Positions 13,554 through 24,538 of a stretch of 64,000 nucleotides of DNA are shown here, piece by piece. The translations under genes and the position numbers were made by a program. The DNA is from Batillaria attramentaria. Its lineage: Eukaryota; Mollusca; Gastropoda; Batillariidae. The stretch's first letter is position 1; each line of letters begins with the position of its first letter. The notes beneath the pieces were generated by a model that was given only the letters and a program-made list of their open reading frames with translations, did not search any database and was not told the DNA's origin. Location: assembly GCA_018292915.2 (NCBI GenBank), contig JACVVK020000295.1, forward strand, positions 785,910 through 849,909, in the 5' to 3' direction.

Positions 13554-16433
13554 CAGAGAGAGAGAGAGAGAGAGTCATACTTTATGGCGCCGTTGATCTC
13601 CTGTTGGTGGACAAATTGCTAATTCTATTACTCAAAACAAAAAATTGAAAAATCGCCCTGGAAATCGACGTGGAAGGTATTATTATTATTATCATTATCA
13701 CTATTATTATTATTATTTCAGCAGTGCTCTCAAGTACGTGAGTTGGCACCCGATGTTTCTAAAGACTCGCGCGGGAGGTGGGTGGGGGTGGGGAGTGTGG
13801 ACGGGGAGAATGGGAGGTGCGGCGATGTCTGGGGAAGATAAGAAAAATCCATCCTGCGAGCAGTCCTCTTCATCAGTAAAATCGGATTTGTACCAGACTC
13901 CAAAAAAAGAATCCAGCTTCAGCCGGCTGTCAGCATCCTTGACAGTGATACGCCCATACATATTCATATTCGCTGGTCCTTTATTCTTCAAAACATTCGG
14001 TCGCCATGGCAACATCCCGACAATTGTGAAACAGAGGTTAATGAGAAGCAGCCTATCGACAGTGATCATCGACTGAGAGGCCGGGTCAGCATTGTCACAG
14101 ACCTATACACGTCTCGTAACTCGGAATTACAATCAGAACTCGCCTTTCTTCTTCTTCTTCTTCGATTCCAGGCAGCTCAGAAGTGTAGTGTGTGTAGCAC
14201 TATGATATTCAGATACTGTCACCGCTAACTGTGCCACATCAGTGGTGCACACCTGATCGTCACGTGGCATTTTCCAGATTTGCACCAATACCGCAAACAA
14301 TGACATGATATATTCAACGCACAACACACACACACACACACACATCATCATCATCATCATCATCATCATCAGTCTCCTAATCTCGTGAAATTCCACACTG
14401 CATTAAGGATTCAAATTTTAACACCTGCCCACCAAGAGGGTGACTTTTAAGCTAGAGGGGGGGGGGGGGAGGGGTCTGTTAAAGAGCCTGTACACATTTT
14501 GCCACCGTCAGTATTCGAACCGGCAACTCTCCGACATGGCCACCCGACTACACTGACTGTCACCATTAAACTACATGGTGCAGCTGGTACGCATTTTCTT
14601 TTTCCCCCCACTGACTACAGAACCAACCTAATATCCTGCAGTGAATCCTATTCACTGTCCACGGCAGAGGCTGACAGTATGAGCCAGCTGCAAGCTAATC
14701 TGATCCGACGCCCATCGAGATCCCCCATGACTGAGTGGTAATAAAGAACGGCTTTCTCCGTCCCTCTCTGTGTACACCAACGCACTCCTGGCACACAAAG
14801 TAACAATCTGTGTGCGCGTGTGTGTGTGTTGTGCCTCGGGAGTGAATACCTGACTTGCATGCAGTACTGATTAAGAGGGCTGATTGAGAGTTTGGGGGGA
14901 GACAGTTATTAAAGTGCACGTCAAACAAAAACTGACAGCGGGGCGGTGAAAAAGCTGTGAGAGTTCTGGATTATAACAGATCGATGTCAAGAGTGTCCTT
15001 TTGTGCGTGGCGTGGCGTCAGTGAGGCACATTCATTATCTCTGGAGTGTGTTTGTACATGTATAATGCATTAGCAAATAAGCTGCGGAAGGATGATACTG
15101 TTTAGCGTTATGCAGCAACTGCCTGTGTGCATTTGTGGTTTTTTTTTTTTGTTTTGTTGGTTGTTTTTTTTTTTTTTGGGGGGGGGGGGGGGAGTATCAT
15201 ATATCTCACACGTTTATTATTTAATAAGCTGTAAACGAGAACACAGAACACACAAGATGTTTGTCTCTGTGCCAAGAAGTGCTTATAAAACCTGTCAATG
15301 CAATACATCAACAGGTATTGTTGTACGTTTATGACTCTGTATGACTCAGGCAACAAACACCTGAAATTCTGTCTAAAACAAGTACTATGAAATGTCTAAG
15401 AACTTTCGCATGCAAATCTATGTTCATAAAAAAAAAACATTACGAGACAGAGAGAAATGTCAGTGGTGGTGATGACTGCCCACTGGTCGAGCACTACATA
15501 ACGTCCATGCAGTGATGCATGCTCAGGTGTACTTGGGATGAGGGGACAGACAGAAGAAAAGAGAAACACAGAGAGGGGAAAAACATCTCATTAAGAGTAT
15601 GATTATAACAATTTAGGCTGATGTCATATGGGAGACATTTTAATCCGCACAAACATCGAACACGAGCTGGAAAAATTAGAGTAAAGACATTTTGTGGTCA
15701 CATGTCACACGAGGATCACGGCAAAACCCTACGTTCGGTCGTGTTTGGTGTTTGTTCGGACTAAAACGTCTCCCGTGTGAAACCAGCCTCAGCAAAATTA
15801 AACACACACAAAAAAAGAAGAAACAAGACATCACCGAAGGTTTCAACCAACTGTCTCCTCCAACCACCAGACCTCACTTCAAGCAAACGTAACTACAGTT
15901 TATTACTCTCCACTACGTAATAAACACCTGAGCCGTGTCGCCACGGACAAGTAACAACCATGGAGAGACACTCGACGCTATCTTGACAGCTATGCTCGAA
16001 TCTCAAACACAATACTTGAGACCCATACAGTTGGAAGCGCGAGTGATAACGCCTCCGGAGGGACAAGGTAAAGTGGAGCCTTTAAGCTGGGACTGTTGCT
16101 TTTAAACGCGTGTAACAGTAACCGGACGGTTAACTTCATGCTAAGGTGGGCCTGGTTATACCTGCCTGCAACTGAGCTAGATCAGTGAGCCCCCAGCAAT
16201 GTCAAGGACCACCTCGGCGCAAAGAAGACACCAGTGAAAAATGAAAAAGGGAAGATCTAGTCTTTAACTTTGGCAACAGGTAAATTTCTGTTTTTCGACA
16301 CACGCACACATGGTGTCAATGAAAATAACGGTAAGAGGTCTATGACTAATTTTACACAAAGTTAGTTTTAGTTCTCTCTAACATTGTGCACCCATGTTTT
16401 ACATAATACAGGTAAAACAAAACAAACAACAAC

Positions 16434-16486
<53 letters not shown>

Positions 16487-18905
16487 AATCAATCAATCAA
16501 TCATTCGTGTCACTTACTAAAAACACACAAAAAATGTCAAATTTCAGTTCCTGGTAACTCACCTCCCTTCCCCTTTGCGATGAGGTTTCTTGCTCGTAGA
16601 ACTGAAACATACAGAGAACAATTTTCTGTATAGCTTGCAATACAGTGTAAAAACCAAAAGCACCCAAATTCTCAGCCAGCACAAATATAAATAAATAAAT
16701 CTGAAATTTCAGGAGGCAGTGGCAGCCTTTAAAACATTGGCATGAGTCCATAATTAAAGCCAATACTAAACACTCAGATACAAAACGACCACGAAAAAGA
16801 CCAATGAATCACTCAGTGACCACTGACCGATGTCCAGCCAGCCCAGTGAACTCACCAATGCACTTGCAGTGAACAATAACGTCATTAGCGTCTGGCAACA
16901 TTGCGAATCCGGATACTATAACTGTATTTCAACCGACGGAACTCTTTTATCAGCCTGAGCTGGTCACGGCAGAAAACTGTTCCACCCCAGTTGCGTTTGC
17001 TGTATGATCCACACTGGCTACTACACTATACGTTTACTACTCCCATCCTACCCAGATGTCTCTTACTCTTAGTCTTATTCATCAAAGGATCTAAGGATTT
17101 TTTTTCCCCCCAACAAAGGCCATGTAACACGTGGCCCGGTTCATTTGGCAGGATGTTGTACGCAACGCCCTGTATCCTCCCTTCTGTCACCCTCTACACA
17201 CAAAAGCAATCAATGCCACGCGACTACAGCTTTCAATTTTTTTGTCGCAATGCTCCTCCATCAGAACGGCCGCTTCCAGGTAAGCGTGGTAGCCACGGCC
17301 CCCGGCCAGGTGAAAGTCAAAGGTGCGATATGGTAGCTTGCACTGTTCCACTTCAGCTGCTAACCATCGTTCAATTACGTCAAAGACTAGGGCGAACACG
17401 AGTCTGCTGCAATAAAATGGTCCAATATGGTAGGAGCTGGGTGTTTTTTGTTTTTTTTGTTGTTGTTTTTTTTTGACGATAAATCTGTGAATTTCAACAG
17501 ACCTCTCTCTGGCGCCAGATGGTTGTCTTACACTACGAACGGCAGATGCAAACAAACAAACAACAACAACAACAACAGCCACAAAATGTTCCAAAAGGCA
17601 GCGCAACTCAGGTACTGTTAGTCATCACTTCCATTTCCTGTGACAGACTAACGCTGACACCAGGGTAAAAAAAAAACAAAAGGGTTGGTTATCGGCTATC
17701 GCATCGGCAAACTCGGCAGCGCCATAAATATTTCATCCTAACCGTGTTTTGTGATTTAACTGTAAGTCTTTGACACGAGTACATCATCCAATCTGAAACC
17801 TAATCCACACCGATAATGTTGCGCCGTACACCACCACCGCTACCACCACCACTACCCAGGCCAGGCAGTGCCAGCCAACATCGCTACCCGGTAATGCTAA
17901 CAGTGAGTCTGGCACATCAGCAAATCTTCCCGGAGTTTTTCTGCGCAGTTCCCAGTAGGTTTCTACCCGTTACTATGGCTTCCAAGACCACGCCGACGCA
18001 GCCACCTGTACAGGTCTGATCAATAAGTCTGATGTACATCGCCGTGAACTGATTTTCCCAGTGAAACCATACACCCACCTCGGCGCTAGGTAAACTGGAT
18101 GTCACAAATCAACGCATATCTTTGACCCCGCCCTCTCCTTTTCTCTTATACACAATGAAGTGCTAGTTTTCCTAATAAAGTTTAAAGCTGCTAGTCATAT
18201 TTATGCACACAAAGTGAGCAGCGGGAAATGTCCGTCTATCATTTCAGCTGTATGTCCACAGGGGTAGACCACAGATGCTGAATCACAGTACATGTAATTC
18301 AGTATCTTTGGGCAGATAGTGTTACAGAATATATGTATGTAAAAATTCTGCACCGATTTTTCTTGCCCATGTTGATGAAGAAAGATTTTTTCCCCCAACT
18401 CCGATTATTAACCTATTTCATTTTGGCTCTTTTCATTTAATTAACTCACCAACGTATCTATCTATTCACATTAACTTGTCAAATTATTTATATACTCATT
18501 TCCCTATTTTATGGACTGGCTGTCCAGGACAGTGTCCATGTAATTAACACCATGCAAAGCGTTTGCGTGTGGAAGGCACATTGCTAATCTCTTTCCTAAC
18601 GGCCCAAAGATCAGGGACAGTGAACCAAATTACCACCAGTAATGGTTCCCTGGCGTTTGTGATCATCATCTTTATCAGCGACTTGCTAAAACCTTGTTTC
18701 CTGGGCGACCCGTTCACTCTCTGGTCCTACAAAAAAAGGGTAGGATCAATACCCATTTATACCTATTTTCAACACCCTCAAAGCCAGCGAATCAGTTCCA
18801 CCCAGGTGTGGATAACGCATGAATAACCGTCAAAGGTGACTAAAAATGAGACTGTCGAAGAAAATAATGGGTTATTAATGAGTTAAAAATGGAAGTGGAA
18901 AACTG

Positions 18906-18952
<47 letters not shown>

Positions 18953-19743
18953 GTGCTTACGTATCTGCTATGTTTTAAGATTGTGTCCACAGTTTTAGAC
19001 TTGGATTTATTTTCAGTTTAAAATTCATGATCAGCTCAGTTAATCCCTGCCCCCCCCCCCCTCCCCCAGCCAACCCCTCCCCCATGCTCATCAGTACTTT
19101 TGTCAACTACTGGGATTTGCTGAGAATTCTTAAGTCCGTTCACATTATGATGTATCGACAATCTCTGCTTTACCAAGGACGAGTACATTCAAAACAACAT
19201 TCTCAATCCCAATACATGTGGGCGGACGCGAAGAAGATGACTTGAAAACACCACCTATTCCACAGGCCTATGTCATAAAGCAGCTGAACAGAAACTGAAC
19301 AGGGAGGTGTTAGGAGACTAATGCAGGCCTGAACAACCGAAACAACTGAATCTTCTCGACAATGAACCCGACTGAACCAGTGTCCCTGTACAACCACAAC
19401 TGGAGTGGAGAAGTGTAACAGATATATGTCCCTTTTATGGCCTTGTACCAGACCCACAGCAATGAAACTGCTTCGACAAGACATAGGACAGACTCGCTCT
19501 GCGGTTCGCTGACTTGACACTCCCCCACCGCGCACGGCATAAACTCCATGTTTATGTTTGTCAGTACAACAAAAGACAGGTTTTAGGCGTGAAGGTGGTC
19601 TATTCTGAATGATGAGAGATTGTGTGAATAAACGACTTGAAACACACGAAGACGGAGACGAACAGGCAAAACTGCCTAGCGAAACTGATTTCCACACTGA
19701 CTGCACACAATCGAAAATTTAACCAAGAGAACACCGTCGGGCG

Positions 19744-19814
<71 letters not shown>

Positions 19815-22800
19815 CTGCCCATCAAGCTAATGATTTCTGCAGGGCCATACCATTGTACCAGACGTGAAAATGCACTGGACCGCTTTAATGGCGACAAAAA
19901 AGCTGCGTAACAAAGAAAACGAGGCCAGAAAAGCAGCCCACAAAATCTTTCTGAATATTCTGTTCATAAATCACCACAATAATGGGCAACGAACTGTAAC
20001 CGAAGCCGTTTGCGGCATGGTTTCTTCAGGTGATTTCACCGTGAAACAAATTACACCAGAGAGCACACCTCTCTGATTACACTCAAGAAAGTGTCGCTAG
20101 CGCACTAAGTCAGTCGAGCTACCCACTACGAGATTCAGCCGTTGACTACCGCTGTTATGGAACTCTGCTCGAGGCAATGTAGTTGTCAACACATTAATCG
20201 AAGCTAGGACAATGAATATCACGTTGTCATCACATTAATCGAAGCTAGGACAATGAATATCACGTATCTTAAGACATTATCAGTAAATGAAATGCTGGTG
20301 TGTTCACAAGAAATGCCCGGGAGTGAAGGTGGGGGCAGGTACATCCGCGGAATAACCAAGCGACCCATAAAAAGAAGATAGTAAAGAGTTCAACAAGATG
20401 GTTCTTAATAAAATCACCTGTATAATAATTATGTTACAATCATTTCTTTTTTAATCACATTACTAAGGCATTTTTCTTTTGCTTCTCCCATAACTGGATA
20501 CTACATTACTTTGTCGTGTATGCATGTACATGTATCTTGCAACTGATCGAAGGTCCGCGTTCACAGCCCTGTTACTCCTACTTCAACTTTTCTTTGACTA
20601 CACAAATTCCTGTGTGCACAAAAAAAAGATCGCTCAATGAGATAAGAAAAACAGTTGGCCAGTAGGTCAAAGTACCGAAGACAGTGTATGCAGTCCACCC
20701 ACCTGAAATATGCATCATGCACATAGTCAAACCGCAACAGCATTCAACCGGTCAAAATCACTTCCTACTACATGTACTGTACAACCACACACACACACAC
20801 ACACAAACACGCCCTACCGCTATGGTCTAACAACAGTGTATACGATTTTTTTCTCTCTACGGACTCCGTGACTGCAATACAGTTCCCAAATGCAAACAGG
20901 CGTTTTGCTCGCTGGTCCCTGAGCGGGCAAACTGAAACTTAGTTTGGGGGGAGAGAGAGAGATAAACAGGTTCACAATAAAAGGTGCAGATTTTTTTATG
21001 TCCAGGTTGCCTTCACCTTATGTGCAACTTGGCTATCTGCAGACCTCCTAGTGTAGTGTGTAATGTATCCCAGTATGAGTCAGCTCCGACTAAGGTCCTT
21101 GACGCTTGGGGAACTTTAAACAGACAAACTCTCGTACGGTTGTATTTCAACTGATGCAAAACAGTAAAATTCAACAGGGTGGTGGATGGGTGTTTGGGAG
21201 TTTAACGTCTTTTTCCACCATGTATGGGTGATATCAAAGACGGGGGAGGGGGGCAACGAGCAGGCCAGCACAAATATGTGGCCCAGTTGGGATACCGACT
21301 CATGGCATGAGCACTGAAAATTTCAACAGAAAGCAGAACAGAAAAGAAAGAGACAAAACATTTTGTGGAAGAAAACCAAGAATTGATTTTCTTTCTATGC
21401 TCACCCCTTCCCCCCTACCCCCAGATCTATTACGCTCATGGTCATGCCCCTTTACTAAAACTATATGTCATATGATAGAGCCCCCCCCCTCCCCTCCCCC
21501 CCCCCCCCAAAAGACTCTTTTCATGTAAATAAACATCTATTGATTTGGATCAGTTTTTCAATACCATTACCGACCTTTAGCACGCACGTACCAGGGTAAG
21601 TAAAAGATAACCTTCAACTGCCTGGACATAAAACATCTATCAACACAGCAGGGCAGTCTATCAGTTCTACGTTTCTTCTGCGAACATTTGACTGTTAATA
21701 TCCTGGCTTACGACCCGTGTTTGCACAGCAGAAAGACGTAGCCCTCAGAAAACAGACCCTGCTGTGCCTGTAATGTAGAGCTCTGTGAATTAGCTCTTTT
21801 CGGAATCACCCGGGGGGCGCTCGTTTTAATGTGCTAATTTGTCAGTGGCTAGGGTACTGATATCAGCCCCAATACAATTCCCACAGCGCAGGGTGGACAG
21901 TGTGTCTACACTAGTCTCCCCTGCAGCTGGGGTGCAGTCTGTGCAGATATGGCAGCGCTGGGCAAATACCCCCCACCCCCCCCCCCCCCACACACACACA
22001 CACACTACAAGCATAATCTCCCACTATCGGAGACATACACCTGTAGAAATCTGTCTTTGACACTATGAAGTCAGTCAGTGCATGATGTGGTGTCACAAGC
22101 TGTCCAGGTAAGTTAACACCTTCCTGTAATTTCTACGATGATTAACTAACAATTCCTTACAAGATGCTGAACCATGCCCCGCATTTGTGTACCGTAATGA
22201 TAAACTGACTTTTAAACTCCCTTTTACCTAGATATAAACAAGTAACTTCAAGTGCACATTATCAGCTGATATCCAAAGTTTGTTGTATCCAGTGGCTACT
22301 TCTACAGCATGTATAAAGAATATATCAAGTTATCTTCAATTCACTTACAACAAACATTGCCACCCTGTATGTGAACACTCACCACCACCAACGCACTGTA
22401 TAGGTGCAGTTTTTGTTTTGTTGTTGCTGCTGTTTTCAAATGGAGGGTAACAATTAAGTAATTAGTATGCGTCAAGCCTGAACTTACTGTTGAAGCAAGA
22501 GCTGGCAAACAAGAAAATGTAGTTGCTGTTATGTGTTAAACATGACTATTGCATTCTCTGGCATTGTAATAAGCTCGTGAACACAAAGCGAAAAACTCTA
22601 CAACACAGTTACTGGCTGTAAAGATGCGTTTACCGAACAAAGAACAAGTGGTTCTTTCAACTTGAAAGAATTCAAAAATTGTTTCACGGGTGCCCCCCCA
22701 AAAACCCTTGAGTTACTTTGGTAATTACGACCAAACAAAAGTGGTGATGGTTGGGTCGATACATCCGTTCTCCGCGTTCTTCTCTACACCCCTTCAGTCC

Positions 22801-24512
22801 CATATCAGGAATATTTTCAGCAAATGGGTCATCCAAACACCAGGGATTGACGGTCAACAGTCTGGTCACCCTCAAGTCCTCCCTACCCTTTCCTATTTAC
22901 CCCTTTGTCCTGAAAGAGTAGCCTTTAAACCTCGCACATCGCTCTCGTTCACTTGGTTGCAAACTCTGATGATCAAAGACGAACAGTCCTTTAGCCGCTG
23001 GCGCACCAGTGCTCAAAGAAACAGGGATCAGATAACGGCGGCAATTTCCCAAACCAGACGCGCAACCCTATGAAATGTTACTCCACATCAAAGTGGTCAG
23101 CGTAGTGATTATATCACCAAACAAACTGGGTGATAAAACGGACGACCTTGCTGAATGCACGGGGGGAAGGGTGGATGGTGTCGATGTCTAGCGTATGCAA
23201 ATTGGTAGCGCTTGTACATCGGTAATGTCGATCTATGCAAATTGGGCAACACACACACATTAGTGATGAGCAAACAGCACTAGCATTTTTAGGAGGAGCT
23301 CTGTTTGTGTAAACGTTGAGGACATGAATATGACCGACCAAGATAAGGCCGCATACTACAGAAGAATCTAAAACTGGGATTTTTTTTAATGGCTAATAGT
23401 AGTGAGAGTTGACAGAAAACGATTTTTTTTTTGCTCTTTAGTTTTCAATTTGCTCTTGTTTGTGGAAGGAATCATGCACAAATGCTTATCATCAGTGATG
23501 AAAATAAGGAAGAATTTAATTACTTTGCCTGAGGCTACCTGTTGTTAGACACCCTGTGTCCACCCTGTGGTTATTCAAAGAACAAACTGAAACAACTGTC
23601 AAGCTGAGTTTGATCTAACATAGGCAGATAACAATTAATGTGAATACAGTGTATATATACAGTGTATTAAGTCCCCTGCAAACCAAGTATGGATGGCTAA
23701 CTTCTCTGTGAAACACTTCTTGTGCTGTTAATGACACTGTGAGAAATTATTTCACCTAGATTACTTTAAAATATTGAACACCAGAAACATGATCATGATT
23801 TCATTAAACGTGCATGATGCAGTTTACAATCACAACGGGGACCTGGGAGAGCCCAGCTGGTAAAGCACTGGACTTTCAAAGCTCAGACATAAGCTCGAAT
23901 CCCGAATGGGGCGAAATAATATATTTGTGCTGGCCTTTTCCTTGTAGCCCAGTGTTTGATATCACCAGTTGTGTGGTGGAAAAAGTTGACCTGCCAGCAA
24001 CTATTACATATTTAGATCTTACATAATTAGTTTGAGTGGTATACCATAAATAAACCACTTGATGTTTCAATTTTTTTTGTCGTAGCTGGAGGCTCGGTAG
24101 CTACAGTAAAAATTTGAAACATCCCGTGGTTTCTTTCGTGGCAAACCACGAGAACTAATCATGTCAGCTGTTCATACCACGAGCATTCAAACTCTTACCC
24201 GTACTGCTCTAGCAGCATACATTTTCAACAACATTTTATTTTTCGAGTAAGGTTTCTGTTTGAAATGACACACTTTCCGCACGTATTTGACTGATGACGT
24301 AACTGGAGTGTGTTTCTGTGAACTCATAAAACACTGAGTGGGTTACGGAAAGTCATAACTCACACTTTCGCTCTTTGTTTCCTTGCTATTTTCAGATGTA
24401 AAGCACTTGTAGATAACTCACTGAAAATCTGCAAATTTGCACTGGCGAGCGGTGTAAAATAGAAAATACTCTCACCTGTAAACTGAACATGAGTTGGGTT
24501 CCACACACTCAT
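3249..24512 (-). CDS. RAB11FIP: Class I Rab11 family-interacting protein (C2 + Rab11-binding domain), 11 coding exons
   Basis: Class I Rab11-FIPs are membrane adaptors that link Rab11 on recycling endosomes to transport machinery. Exons, 5' to 3': 24512-24476, 16601-16563, 10529-10427, 9320-9192, 8675-8517, 8193-8075, 7566-7444, 5389-5290, 4848-4222, 3984-3845, 3407-3249. All borders are GT-AG and the phases agree. The product is about 577 residues once one apparent extra base in exon 5 is discounted. Residues ~5-125 form a C2 domain (WNPTHVQ start, IQLGKEKYQTS, DDFLGFATIPL, RGEIEVKVTF). Residues ~157-525 are low-complexity and rich in Ser, Pro and Arg. Residues ~526-566 are the Rab11-binding helix, with YIDDLLVRVMETQPRIL matching the family signature. 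The length fits FIP2-like proteins. I cannot say which vertebrate class I member is closest. Anomalies: a frameshift in exon 5 and a repeat-derived C-terminus. Confidence 0.92.
3845..3984 (-). CDS. RAB11FIP: Rab11-FIP exon 10
   Basis: The acceptor TTCCTTTGCAG joins in phase 1 and the donor GAG|GTAATG leaves phase 0. The 47 codons encode an acidic, Ser/Asp-rich linker (LYDDSLSDPSDSSRTEIPDD) ending FKNMNKE, directly before the Rab11-binding helix. Confidence 0.88.
4222..4848 (-). CDS. RAB11FIP: Rab11-FIP exon 9: long disordered region
   Basis: This is the largest exon, at 627 nt, with acceptor TTTGTCTTTCAG and donor CAAG|GTAGGT. It encodes about 209 residues with no globular look: Pro-rich (SSQPPPPYQV), an ISTNPTY segment, an acidic SSSSDGEG stretch and basic RRRRPRPPPRG. 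Such regions in FIPs carry phosphorylation and partner-binding sites. No specific site can be assigned here. Confidence 0.88.
5290..5389 (-). CDS. RAB11FIP: Rab11-FIP exon 8
   Basis: The acceptor is ATTGTGACAG (phase 0) and the donor is GCAG|GTACGT (phase 1). It encodes 33 residues, EGLTRSYSMSAAYMKSMSLD and on to NSMEQA. The repeated RSYSMS / KSMSLD pattern looks like a basophilic-kinase target region, which is inference only. Confidence 0.85.
5390..7443 (-). other. Rab11-FIP intron 7
   Basis: This 2-kb intron contains no supportable gene. A stretch at about 5930-6035 resembles sequence at 63655-63770 near the other end of the window. A-runs occur near 7240 and 7328. ORFs in it are short and not protein-like. 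Confidence 0.7.
5930..6035 (+). repeat. Dispersed repeat fragment (also at 63.66-63.77 kb)
   Basis: The block containing gtccaccttggtaaggaagt and attggacattttgaaaat recurs in the same orientation at 63655-63770 with a few mismatches. The upstream parts (attgtccactg...) also align. It is probably an old dispersed element of unknown class. Confidence 0.55.
7444..7566 (-). CDS. RAB11FIP: Rab11-FIP exon 7
   Basis: The acceptor CCGTCTCTCAG and donor GAG|GTAGTC are both phase 0. It encodes 41 residues, beginning PKVYVQKGTNVPPSKGAPP and ending DHTWTDSTE. It is Pro-rich linker with no recognised domain. Being symmetric (0-0), it could be skipped without changing frame. Confidence 0.85.
8075..8193 (-). 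CDS. RAB11FIP: Rab11-FIP exon 6
   Basis: The acceptor GTCCCGCAG joins in phase 1 and the donor GAG|GTAGAA leaves phase 0. It encodes about 40 residues, including KLKFTRSKSFRENRKDPEGG. This is a basic Ser-rich segment just after the C2 domain, as in other class I FIPs. Confidence 0.85.
8517..8675 (-). CDS. RAB11FIP: Rab11-FIP exon 5: end of C2 domain, with apparent +1 frameshift
   Basis: The acceptor is GTCCACACAG and the donor is GTTG|GTAAGA. The frame set by exon 4 gives W-VPLKAKPSKGPDNK, matching the conserved Trp and following residues of class I FIP C2 domains. It then runs into a stop at 8617-8615. The +1 frame gives KYRGEIEVKVTFHC, the conserved end of the C2 domain, and stays open to the donor. 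Dropping one A of the triplet in AATAAAGTAC (near 8629-8631) joins the two and restores phase with exon 6. I read this as one extra base. Confidence 0.8.
9192..9320 (-). CDS. RAB11FIP: Rab11-FIP exon 4: C2 domain core
   Basis: The acceptor is CTTTTTGCAG and the donor is AGCCA|GTAGGT, phase 2 on both sides. It encodes 43 residues: PIPHMHSEIEVQVFNRGV, then LSDDFLGFATIPL, then EQKIQDKPKS. The DFLG.A.I.L strand is typical of C2 domains. Confidence 0.88.
9380..9549 (-). mobile_element. SINE-A copy 1 (tRNA-derived)
   Basis: The tRNA-like head is at the right end; the complement reads GAGTTCGAATCCCAGC with a B-box. It is followed leftward by the family body (gatatcaaagacg, caacgagaaaaaggcc, gtttaacatccttttcca) and a gggtgggtgg end. 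It lies in the Rab11-FIP intron just upstream of exon 4. Confidence 0.8.
9854..10339 (+). mobile_element. SINE-B copy 1 (tRNA-headed, near full length)
   Basis: The 5' head carries an A-box (tagtggttagcac) and a B-box (gggttcgaatccc), so it is derived from a tRNA-like promoter. The body runs to ggaacaccgctagagctgg and ends in a 20-nt A-run. A second, 5'-truncated copy lies at 45055-45275. It sits between Rab11-FIP exons 3 and 4. Confidence 0.8.
10427..10529 (-). CDS. RAB11FIP: Rab11-FIP exon 3: C2 domain
   Basis: The acceptor GTGTGTGTTTCAG is preceded by a short UG tract. The donor GATCT|GTGAGT leaves phase 2. It encodes 34 residues, NNDVFVTIQLGKEKYQTS then IKNARNPEWFEEC. The IQLGKEKY.TS and NP.W.EE patterns are hallmarks of class I FIP C2 domains. 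Confidence 0.92.
10874..11016 (+). repeat. Compound (CA)n microsatellite
   Basis: The CA repeats are interrupted by two copies of a gacaagcaatcaca spacer, which suggests local duplication within the array. It is intronic to Rab11-FIP. Frames read through it (Thr-His or Cys-Val runs) are spurious. Confidence 0.95.
12494..12652 (-). mobile_element. SINE-A copy 2
   Basis: Complement orientation. The body blocks gtttaacgcccttttcca, caaagacggggcaacg and gggattcgaactcacgaccc are present. The outer tRNA head is cut short at about 12652. Confidence 0.75.
12924..12998 (+). repeat. (CA)n-(TAAA)n microsatellite
   Basis: A CA run of about 50 nt is followed by five TAAA units. It lies in the same Rab11-FIP intron. 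Confidence 0.95.
13477..13574 (+). repeat. (GT)n-(GA)n microsatellite
   Basis: A GT run of about 75 nt is followed by about ten GA units. Intronic. Confidence 0.95.
16436..16503 (+). repeat. (CA)n-(AATC)n microsatellite
   Basis: It ends about 60 nt from Rab11-FIP exon 2, on the donor side of that exon (minus strand). Confidence 0.95.
16563..16601 (-). CDS. RAB11FIP: Rab11-FIP exon 2: 39-nt micro-exon
   Basis: The acceptor is TATGTTTCAG and the donor is GGGAG|GTGAGT. The 39 nt are phase 1 on both sides and encode VLRARNLIAKGKG, the first strand and loop of the C2 domain (family pattern V.V..A..L..KGK.G). Without it the C2 domain would lack this segment, and both neighbouring phases would still fit, so skipping is silent in frame. 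It is easily missed by gene finders. Confidence 0.85.
18907..18951 (+). repeat. (CA)n microsatellite
   Basis: About 22 CA units in the first long Rab11-FIP intron. Confidence 0.95.
19748..19813 (+). repeat. (CA)n microsatellite
   Basis: About 33 CA units, intronic. Confidence 0.95.
20182..20263 (+). repeat. 41-bp direct repeat, two copies
   Basis: The segment containing cacattaatcgaagctagga and caatgaatatcacg occurs twice, offset by 41 bp, with about one mismatch. Confidence 0.85.
21178..21325 (-). mobile_element. SINE-A copy 3
   Basis: Complement orientation, diverged. Blocks gtttgggagtttaacgtc, gatatcaaagacggg and gccagcacaaatatg are clear, while the tRNA-like head is degraded (gggataccgactcatgg). 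Confidence 0.7.
23840..23995 (+). mobile_element. SINE-A copy 4
   Basis: Forward orientation. A degraded tRNA-like head (ctggtaaagcactggacttt, gctcgaatccc) is followed by tttgtgctggccttttcc and tgtttgatatcacc. The 3' gtggtggaaaaag block is present and the CCCACC end is lost. Confidence 0.7.
24476..24512 (-). CDS. RAB11FIP: Rab11-FIP exon 1 (start codon)
   Basis: ATG at 24512-24510 opens MSVWNPTHVQFT, then one base before the donor ACAG|GTGAGA (phase 1). W-x-PTHVQ is the conserved beginning of class I FIP C2 domains, which fixes this start. The exon continues upstream as 5' UTR to an acceptor at 24547 (CCTTTTCAG). Confidence 0.9.
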
Positions 24513-24538
24513 TATGTGACTCTACACAAATGGACCAT
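24512..24538 (-). promoter_or_regulatory. Short upstream ORF abutting the Rab11-FIP start
   Basis: In the 5' UTR part of exon 1, an ATG at 24538 opens an 8-codon frame. Its TAA overlaps the main start codon by one base (TAATG). Such an arrangement can allow or restrict re-initiation. The sequence shows the layout; regulation is inference. Confidence 0.55.

Larger units (their letters stand above)
10530..16562 (-). other. Rab11-FIP intron 2
   Basis: This 6-kb intron has no supportable gene. It holds a C-run (10739-10752), three CA/GT microsatellites, SINE-A copy 2, G-runs near 11440 and 14460, a CAT-triplet run near 14343-14370 and a T/G homopolymer junction at 15164-15192. A stretch near 14480-14580 contains a B-box-like attcgaacc and may be an old tRNA-derived repeat. 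Confidence 0.7.
16602..24475 (-). other. Rab11-FIP intron 1
   Basis: This 7.9-kb first coding-side intron holds no supportable gene. Contents seen: CA microsatellites at 18.9 and 19.75 kb, a two-copy 41-bp direct repeat at 20182-20263, SINE-A copies at 21.2 and 23.8 kb, and C-runs near 21.48 and 21.97 kb. Frames of up to 167 codons have no recognisable content. Confidence 0.7.
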
